Origin: Macrolepiota albuminosa | Taxonomy: Eukaryota > Basidiomycota > Agaricomycetes > Agaricales > Agaricaceae | DNA length: 64,000 bases | Assembly: GCA_027475525.1 (NCBI GenBank) | Contig: JAMWFC010000120.1 | Span: 186,001 to 250,000, forward strand | Direction: 5' to 3' | Made by a program: the position numbers and the translations under genes | In this document: piece after piece, positions 57,959 through 64,000 of the stretch | How the letters are laid out: every line of letters begins with the position of its first letter | Numbering within the stretch: position 1 is the stretch's first letter | Notes under the pieces: generated by a model | Seen by the model: the letters and a program-made list of their open reading frames with translations, nothing else | The model's database searches: none | Told to the model about the DNA's origin: nothing

Positions 57959-59132
57959 GCCTGAAAGAATAATTTTTTAAGCATTTTCATAGCTTAAAAC
58001 TATTGAAAGACACTTACATGATGAGTGTATCAATAGCTCAAAGTTGTCCAAGTATTACTGTAAGCTGAATAGAATTTTTCTGAATTTTTTTGAATTTTTT
58101 AAGCACTTATAAAGCTCAAAAACAATGAAAGTCACTTACTACAATAGCCCAAACTTTCACTATAAGCTGAATTGAATTTTCCCTGATTTTTCTGTGATTT
58201 TTTTCGAATTTTTTAAGCATTTTTTAAGCTCAAATACATTAAAAATCACTTACAATGATCAATCAATAGCTGAAAGTTGTCGAGCTATTGAATGTTTGTT
58301 AAGAGCTCAAATACATTAAAAATCACTTACAATGATCAATCAATAGCTGAAAGTTGTCGAGCTATTGAATGTTTGTTAAGATTCATCAATCAATCAATTA
58401 ATAATTACTTACTTTGTAGTAGAGTGTGAAAATTTCGCTATAAGAATATTTGTTAATAGTCATCAATCAATCAATCAGTCAATACTTACTTTGTAATCAA
58501 ATTTTGAAGTTGTAGCTAGATCAATCATTTATTAATATCTATCAATCAATCAATCAATCAATACTTACTTTGTAATCGAGTTTCGAAGGTAGCTAGATCA
58601 ATCATTTATTAATATCTATCAATCAATCAATCAATCAATACTTACTTTGTAATCGAGTTTCGAAGTGTTGCTATAAGAATGGTTATTAATATTTGTAAAT
58701 CAATCAATCAATCAACACTTACTTTGTAGTGTAGTTTACTCACTACAACATTGAAACCGTGGAAAAATTGATGCTGTTTGGTTTAAGATCATGCGAGGCA
58801 TGAAAACTGGTGTCCACTAAATCGCATTTTGGCCTCGGCCACATTCACACACTCCAGATACCTTCCACATGTGTCCGAGAGATATTGTACATTTAAATAT
58901 TTAATATACACTCTTTTTCATTAACACACTTCAGATACCTTCCACATGTGTCCGAGAGATATTGTACATTTAAATATTTAATATACACTCTTTTTCATTA
59001 ATTAATATCTTTTTTTTTTCTTTTTTACTGAAAAACTGACCAAAAAACAAACGAAAAAGGCATTCTTTGTCAGCCTTAGTCAGAACTGACTAATCAATAA
59101 TTCCCATGAAACGGTTGTCCCATATTATATAG
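57959..59132. repeat. AT-rich repeated 5' flank of Helitron 2
   Basis: Contains 'gaatttttctgattttt' units shared with 37620-38700, and a series of 'atcaatcaatcaatcaatacttactttgta' units at 58380-58740 (about five copies, one pair inflated by a period-77 duplication at 58512-58665). Further period-77 duplications occur at 58227-58380 and 58848-59001. No gene was seen. Confidence 0.6.
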
Positions 59133-59245
59133 ACGAGCTACGATTCGTGCCTTCAGCACGAATTTCGTAGCTCGTTGGAGGCTTCGCCCCCAAACCCCCC
59201 CCAACTAAGCCTCCACCCTAACCTCACTTCGTTCGGTTAGGGCTC
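59133..59245 (+). repeat. Hairpin module 4 (best preserved)
   Basis: 'gagctacgattcgtgcc ttca gcacgaatttcgtagctc' forms a stem of about 16 bp with a 2-base bulge. 'ggaggc ttc gcccccaa' and 'ccctaacc tcacttcgttc ggttaggg' follow. This is the cleanest copy of the three-hairpin array. Confidence 0.8.
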
Positions 59246-59859
59246 CAAGTATGTATAGAAAACTCAGTGCTCATTCCCGGCCTCAACCTCACTTCGTTTG
59301 GTTAAGGCCTCCACATTCCACAACTCAGTCCCCTTTCCACAACTCTCAAAGTAAGCTAAATTGAATTTTTCTTGAATTTTTCGGATTTTATTCAGCATTT
59401 ATAAATCTTTAAAAAAACTAAAAATCAGTATATTAGTAGCCTTTGAATTTTTCCTGATTTTCTGGTGATTTTCCTGGAATTATTTGAGCATTTTCCACTA
59501 ACATCTCCTGAAAAACAGAGCAATGAATTTTTCTTGAATCTTTCAGATTTCTTTAAGCATTGAAGAACCTCAAAAAATTCACAATCAGTGTATCAGTAGC
59601 CTCTGAATTTTTCCTGATTTTTTGGTTATTTTTCTTCAAATTTCTAAGCATTTTATACATACATCTACCAAAAAACAAACGAAAAAGGCAATTCTTTGTC
59701 AGCCTTAGTCAGAACTGACTAAGCACATCATTCCCACGAAACAGTTGTCCCATATTATATAGATACATACTTGGAGCCCTAACCAAATGAAGTGAGGTTG
59801 GAATAGAAGCTAAGCTACTTATACATACTTAGAGCTCTAACTGAACAAAGAGTAGAGGC
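59246..59859. repeat. AT-rich Helitron flank up to the third LTR
   Basis: Repeats the 'gaatttttctgattttt...gagcattttccactaacatc' block found at 37620-38700. It ends with inverted 'ccctaacc/ggttaggg'-type units at 59760-59850. The LTR of element 3 interrupts it at 59860. Confidence 0.6.
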
Positions 59860-60727
59860 TGTTGTCAGGTTCCGCTGACGACGGGGGCCTTCGGGGGCAA
59901 GCGGGTCTTTACTAGGCGGACTCGAAGTCTACGGAGAGTCTCCGGGTGAGTTCCGGAGTTTTGGGTAGGGCACGGGGTGGCTACGGAGCGCCGGAGTTTG
60001 TAGAAGCAGGTAGAGCAGGATCCCAGGCTAAGTCCGGAGTACGAGGTGGGAGTGGGCGGAGCCTTGTTAGGGCAGAGGGGTGATCGGAGGAAGAGACTGA
60101 GACCGGGAGACTGAGATGGGAACCGGGAGACTAAGTTAGAATTGAAGTGAGACTTTTAGAAGGCTGGGAGACTTGAGAGAGTAAGACAGATAGATTGAGA
60201 CAAGTACGAAATAGACAAGAGAGTATAGAGACGAGTTTATAGCAATATCAAGACTACTGTAATATACTACGAGCTGCGGGTTAAGTACCAGGTGCCGGGT
60301 GAGTTCCGGGCCACCTGGGCAAGGTCCATACCCTCCCTCCATGTGGTGCATCCCATGTGGTGTATTGTGCGGGTATCAGTCCTCTACTGTCGCGTGGTCC
60401 CGGGGGGCGTGGATGGGTTGCGGTGTATTGTCCGGGTTCGGGAGTGGCGCCGGGAGGGCGGCGTCAAGTGGGGGCAGCCCCCGGCATGATCGATCGAGGT
60501 TTGGGACGGCGTCCGGGGCACGTGGTGTGTTGGCGGGGCTTCGGGCCTTATCCGGAGGTTGAGCATCGGGTTGGGCCGGGTCGGTCTTAGTTGGGGTGGC
60601 ATCGGATCTAGTCGGTCTCGTTCCGAAGTGCTCCAGGGACGCGCTGGGGGGGTTGGGTCCAAAGGAGGGGTTCCAGGTAGGACTTACTGGGGGGTTCGGG
60701 GTGGCGTAGGTGTGGCTCGTGACATCA
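59860..60727 (-). mobile_element. 3' LTR of LTR element 3
   Basis: 868 bp from TGTTGTCAGG to CGTGACATCA on the plus strand; the termini are imperfect inverted repeats (TGTTGTCA/TGATGTCA). A TATA motif on the minus strand lies at 60241-60236. A polypurine tract abuts it at 60728. GC-rich, unlike the AT-rich flank to its left, so the border is sharp. The partner LTR lies beyond the window. Confidence 0.7.
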
Positions 60728-60738
60728 CCCCCTCCTTT
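60728..60738 (-). other. Polypurine tract of element 3
   Basis: AAAGGAGGGGG on the minus strand immediately precedes the LTR start TGATGTCA, which sets the orientation as minus, the same as the integrase at 63 kb. Confidence 0.65.
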
Positions 60739-60876
60739 AGCGCCGAGTCCCTACGAGGCGTCGGCAGCTGTGCCCTTCTTCGTGGGAGCCGAATTTGAAG
60801 TTTCGAAGGTTGATGCCATCAGTCGGGGGGCTAGAAAAGGGCAGCGTTAGTCCTGGGAGGCTCCCCCTATCTCTTC

Positions 60877-62608
60877 ATGTCACGTGAACAGACGCCTCTC
60901 CGCTCTCCAACCCCTCCCCTGGCCGGGGACAACTCCCTGGCCACCTGGCAAGAATACGAGGCGCGTTGGAGCGCGTACGAGGAACGCCGGGACCGCCGGC
61001 ACATTGAGGAACTCGCCCGTGGGTACTCCGGCGTGGGTCTTGCGGTACTGCTGACGTGATTCCCATTGCAGGGAGGATTTTGCAGGGCTCGCACCCGGCA
61101 CTGGTCGCCAGGCCTTCATCACTCCAGTCCCCCCCCGCCTCCGCTTCTCGGGTCCACGTCGACCGGCAGCCTACCCTCGGTGTGGGTCAAGTGTGGGAGG
61201 TCCCCCAAGCACAGGTGACGGAGGAGCAGTTTGTGGCAGCCCAGGGGCGGCATCGGGGGCCACTGGAGCGATCCTGGTGCGAGGCGGCGGGTCCGGTGCG
61301 TGGGTCTGTTGCCCCGGAAGCGTCCTGCTAACTTCCATAGTGCGTGATGTGTGCGCGCCGGGGGGTGTCCTGCGAGTTTGAGGAGCCCACGGCGGGGTCC
61401 CACCGGGATACTTCCATGTGCGTGGCATGCCGTTTGCGACATGAGCGGTGTTCGGTGGTGCTGGCGTGGCGGGCGCGCTGCATGGCCTGGGAGCAGGGGT
61501 GGAGCGAGGAGTGGGTGATGGAGAGATTGAGGGAGAGTCCCGGGACCAGGGGCCAAGGGGAGTGGAGTCGCACGTCATCGCCCCCGCGGGCGTCGTGTGG
61601 TTACGCCACGGGTGGTGCCGGAGTCGTCGTCTTCGGAGTCGTCCTCAGCCCGGTGGGTGGATAAAGGTAAGCAACGGGCTCACAATTCGTCGGACGAGGA
61701 GGATGCGCCTCCCACCCAGCGTCGTCGAGGGTCTCCCGGGAGTGGGGCTGCAGGTCCTTCAAGCCTCCCGGGGCAGGTGTTTTTCCCCAGCTCTGGTCGT
61801 CCAGTGCCCGGGCCATCTTGCGTACCCGGGACGGAAGAGGATCTTGCCGCCTCCCGTTGTCAGCTCGCGGAGGCCGGCGCTCAGGAACGCCGCCTGTCGT
61901 CGCGCCTCCAGGACGTCATCGAGGAGGGCCAGCGGGAGTGGCAAGCGAGGGAGGGGTTGCAGGAGGAGCTGGGCGTGGTCGCGCGGGCCCGGGAGGCCCT
62001 GGAGGCGGAGGTGGCGGGCTTGAGGGCCCGCTTGGGACAAGAGGACGGGGTGGGGCCAGGACGGGTGGCGTCGGAGGTGCGGGAGGTAGAGCTGAGAGAG
62101 TTGCTGGGCAGGGTGGAGGGAGCCCAGGCGAGTCTGGTGCGTCGCCGGGGCTGGCTGGTGGGAAGCGTGGCAGCCACCCGTGGCGAGGCTATGCGTGAGT
62201 GCCCTTGCGCTCGTTCCGGGGTCCCGGCTGACCTTTATCCCAGGTTGGGCCTGAGAACACCGCCTCCTTCTGGACGGAGGGGCCTCGGCGTATGCCTTCA
62301 TCCAGCAGGGCCTCGCAACAACGCCGGGTCTCTCGTCGGCGGAGGTGACTTGGGGGCTGGAGCAGTGGGGACGATTACTGGCGGCCCACCGGAGGCGCAA
62401 TGTAATCGTCCCAGGGTCGTGGGTGGAGATGGCGGCGGATGCGGAGGAGCCCCTCCCCTCATACGAGGAGCGGGTGGCCGCGGTTCTGTCGTTGATGGAG
62501 GCTGCAATGGGGGCTCCTCCGGCGGCCACGGAGTCGGGGGTGTCCAGGGAGGCGTCCGGTAGTGGGGCGGGAGCGTCGGGGAGTACGGGGGGGCCTTCGG
62601 GGTCGTAG
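60877..62608 (+). CDS. Antisense accessory gene of LTR element 3, Zn2Cys6-like
   Basis: Start MSREQTPLRSPTPP at 60877; WQEYEARWSAYEERRDRRHI follows. Exon 2 (about 61075-61290) includes GSHPALVARPSSLQ; then an intron gtgcgt...ccatag. The next exon, at about 61341, reads CVMCARRGVSCEFEEPT...CVACRLRHERC, exactly C-x2-C-x6-C-x15-C-x2-C-x6-C, the spacing of the fungal Zn2Cys6 DNA-binding cluster with a long loop. Then come ARWVDKGKQRAHNSSDEEDA, a long coiled coil (LAEAGAQERRLSSRLQDVIE, AREALEAEVAGLRARLGQ, about 61860-62150), an intron gtgagt...tcccag, and a helical C-terminus (EEPLPSYEERVAAVLSLMEA) to the stop 62606-62608. A TGA right after the last acceptor looks like a CGA mutation. Same place and orientation as the other two antisense genes, but diverged in sequence. 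Confidence 0.65.
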
Positions 62609-62894
62609 GGGGTGTCTTCCTTTTTGGCAGCTCGCTTTTCTTGTTCTTCTTGGAGGTGTATCTAATGTAGCAGTAGGATGTATATACATATCTGGGATTG
62701 TCTTCGGTGAGTCTGGAAAATAAGTGGCATGAAAGGAAGTTGGAAAAACTTATAGATAGGTATCGGAGACTGTTTTTTGGTAAGTATAGAAAAATAAGAG
62801 GCTGGGAAAGGAATCGGAGAACTTATGGGTGGGAGTTGAATCCTGGGTGAATCCAGAGGCAGGGGTTACGCCCTTGTAGGCCGTCTGTGGGAGG
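62609..62894. other. Gap between the antisense gene and pol of element 3
   Basis: About 290 bases with no coding frame, between two convergent genes. Contains two related segments around 'ggtaagtatagaaaaataag' and 'ggtgagtctggaaaataag' (about 62705 and 62780), an old duplication of about 75 bases. Confidence 0.4.
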
Positions 62895-64000
62895 TCAGCC
62901 CCGGGAGGCGCGGGGCTTGCCAGGGTGGGTGCGGTGGAACTCTCGGAGCTTGTCGGGGGTGGTCTTCAGGTTTCCCACAGGTTCCCAGGTGTCGTCTTCT
63001 GGTCCGTAGCTGACTCATCGTACGAGGTAGTTTACTCGTCCGCGGATAATTCGGGAGTCGAGGATATGATCCACCTCGTAGTGATACTCGTCATCTACTT
63101 CGAGGGGCAGAGGTCGGTCGGGGCGTTGTCCCGGGAGCGGGTCTGGGGCGTGTCTTTCGAGGAGTTGGACGTGGAACATGGGGTGCAGCCTCTTGAGGCC
63201 TGGAGGGAGGTCGAGCTGATAGGCGTGGGAGAATACCTTCCAGACGATCTTGAAGAGGCCGAAGCGCTTGTGGTCGAGTTTTACTGAGGGGTGTCGGGTC
63301 CGAATGTTGCGTCGGTCGAGCCAGACTAGAGTCCCGGGGGGCCAGTCAGGCGTATTTTCCCGCTGGGGGTTTGCATGCTTGGAGTAGGCCTTATTCGCGA
63401 TGTCGATCTCGCTCCGGAGGAATTCGTGGAGGTCCTGGAGGTCCTGGGCCGCTTCATGGGCAGCGTGGGCCGGGATATCCCAGAGGGATAGGGTTAACCG
63501 GGGGTGGTATCCCTTGTTCGCAAAGAAAGGGGACACCCCGGTGGCGGAGTGGGGGGTGTTGTTGTAAGTGAACTCGGTGAGAGGGAGTTCGGCGTGCCAG
63601 TCGTTCTGGAGGTAATTGACGTAGATCTGGAGGTACTGTTCGAGGGTCTGGTTGACGCGTTCGGTCTGGCCGTCGGTCTCCGGATGGTAAGCGGTCGACA
63701 GGTTGGTCCGGACGCTGAGGGCCTTGCACAGGGACGTCCAGAACTTCGAGACGAAGAGGGGGCCTCGGTCGGAGACGATGTCGTCAGGTAGCCTGTGCTT
63801 CGAGAACACGTGTTCGAGGAAGAGCTGGGCGAATCTCGGAGCGTCATCGGTGGTGTGGCACGGGACGAAGATGGCCTGCTTAGTGAGCCTGCAGACAATG
63901 ACGAGGATGGCATCGTACCCTTCCGATTCTGGGAGCTCGACGATGTGATCCATGGAGATGGAGGACCACGGGCGCCTCCCCACGGGCAGGGGCTTAAGGA
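62895..64000 (-). pseudogene. Integrase and chromodomain of LTR element 3 (partial, runs off right edge)
   Basis: On the minus strand from 63983: [15 protein letters not shown] (first Asp), [14 protein letters not shown] (second Asp), [14 protein letters not shown] (Glu), [54 protein letters not shown] (GPF/Y) and [17 protein letters not shown]. The chromodomain begins [23 protein letters not shown] at 63015-63017 replaces the conserved Trp of 'YLVRW'; after it the frame continues [15 protein letters not shown] and ends at TGA 62895-62897. Chromodomain integrases of Ty3/gypsy chromoviruses target heterochromatin. This copy is broken in the aromatic cage. Confidence 0.9.

Larger units (their letters stand above)
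2034..59001. repeat. Set of 25 direct duplications with period exactly 77 bp
   Basis: Second copies start 77 bases after the first at: 2034, 2283, 7277, 10041, 10433, 12325, 12504, 12872, 14162, 16251, 17032, 18349, 18710, 20322, 24037, 37731, 41802, 42448, 45426, 47285, 48224, 54560, 58227, 58512 and 58848. Most are letter-perfect; 10041, 37731 and 58848 have one or two mismatches. Their sequences are unrelated to each other. The constant length points to unmerged 77-mer contig overlaps and not to biology. Because 77 is not a multiple of 3, each one shifts the reading frame. Confidence 0.9.

Noticed and set aside
2034..59001. The 77-bp duplications as genuine tandem duplications or target-site repeats
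   Set aside because: The sequences are unrelated, the period is constant at 77, and they occur only in repetitive DNA; assembly overlap explains this better.
60292..60800. Several overlapping GC-rich frames on both strands
   Set aside because: They lie inside the LTR of element 3; long frames are expected by chance in GC-rich sequence.

Overview
The window looks like nuclear DNA of a filamentous basidiomycete, probably an agaricomycete. Short GT-AG introns split almost every gene. A single-copy block (27.5-35.7 kb) carries a fungal two-lobed 6-phosphofructokinase, a GDSL acetylesterase and mitochondrial ribosomal protein uL2. Everything else is transposable elements and transposon-like repeated genes. 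No rRNA, tRNA or CRISPR array was recognised.

Layout. 1-3.25 kb: 3' end of LTR retrotransposon 1 (an antisense gene, polypurine tract, 3' LTR). 4.8-9.5 kb: decayed JmjC-domain gene. 9.8-17.7 kb, minus strand: Helitron 1, a Rep-helicase whose tail resembles a ubiquitin-specific-protease fold, with a 28-bp minisatellite on both sides. 19.0-23.6 kb: two divergent multi-exon genes that I cannot name. 24.5-25.9 kb: a second minisatellite and a self-folded gag/LTR remnant. 27.6-35.6 kb: the conserved genes. 36.3-59.86 kb: Helitron 2 and its hairpin-rich ends, invaded by a solo LTR (39.3-40.3 kb) and by a complete 11.5-kb Ty3/gypsy-type element (46.2-57.7 kb). 59.86-64 kb: 3' half of a third LTR element, with a chromodomain integrase.

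Four observations matter most. (1) All three LTR elements carry, between pol and the 3' LTR and on the opposite strand, an intron-containing gene with six cysteines spaced like a Zn2Cys6 cluster, apparently a recurrent accessory gene. (2) Helitron 2 holds a base-precise inversion of 41491-45360: both junctions become open and in frame when the segment is turned back. (3) The two 938-bp LTRs differ only by transitions, nearly all at CpG, and many coding breaks are CGA-to-TGA or TGG-to-stop, so cytosine methylation and deamination appear to be the main mutator. (4) Twenty-five direct duplications with a period of exactly 77 bp lie only in the repetitive parts and none in the conserved gene block. 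They look like unmerged 77-mer overlaps from assembly and produce most of the apparent frameshifts, so the transposon genes are more intact than they first appear.
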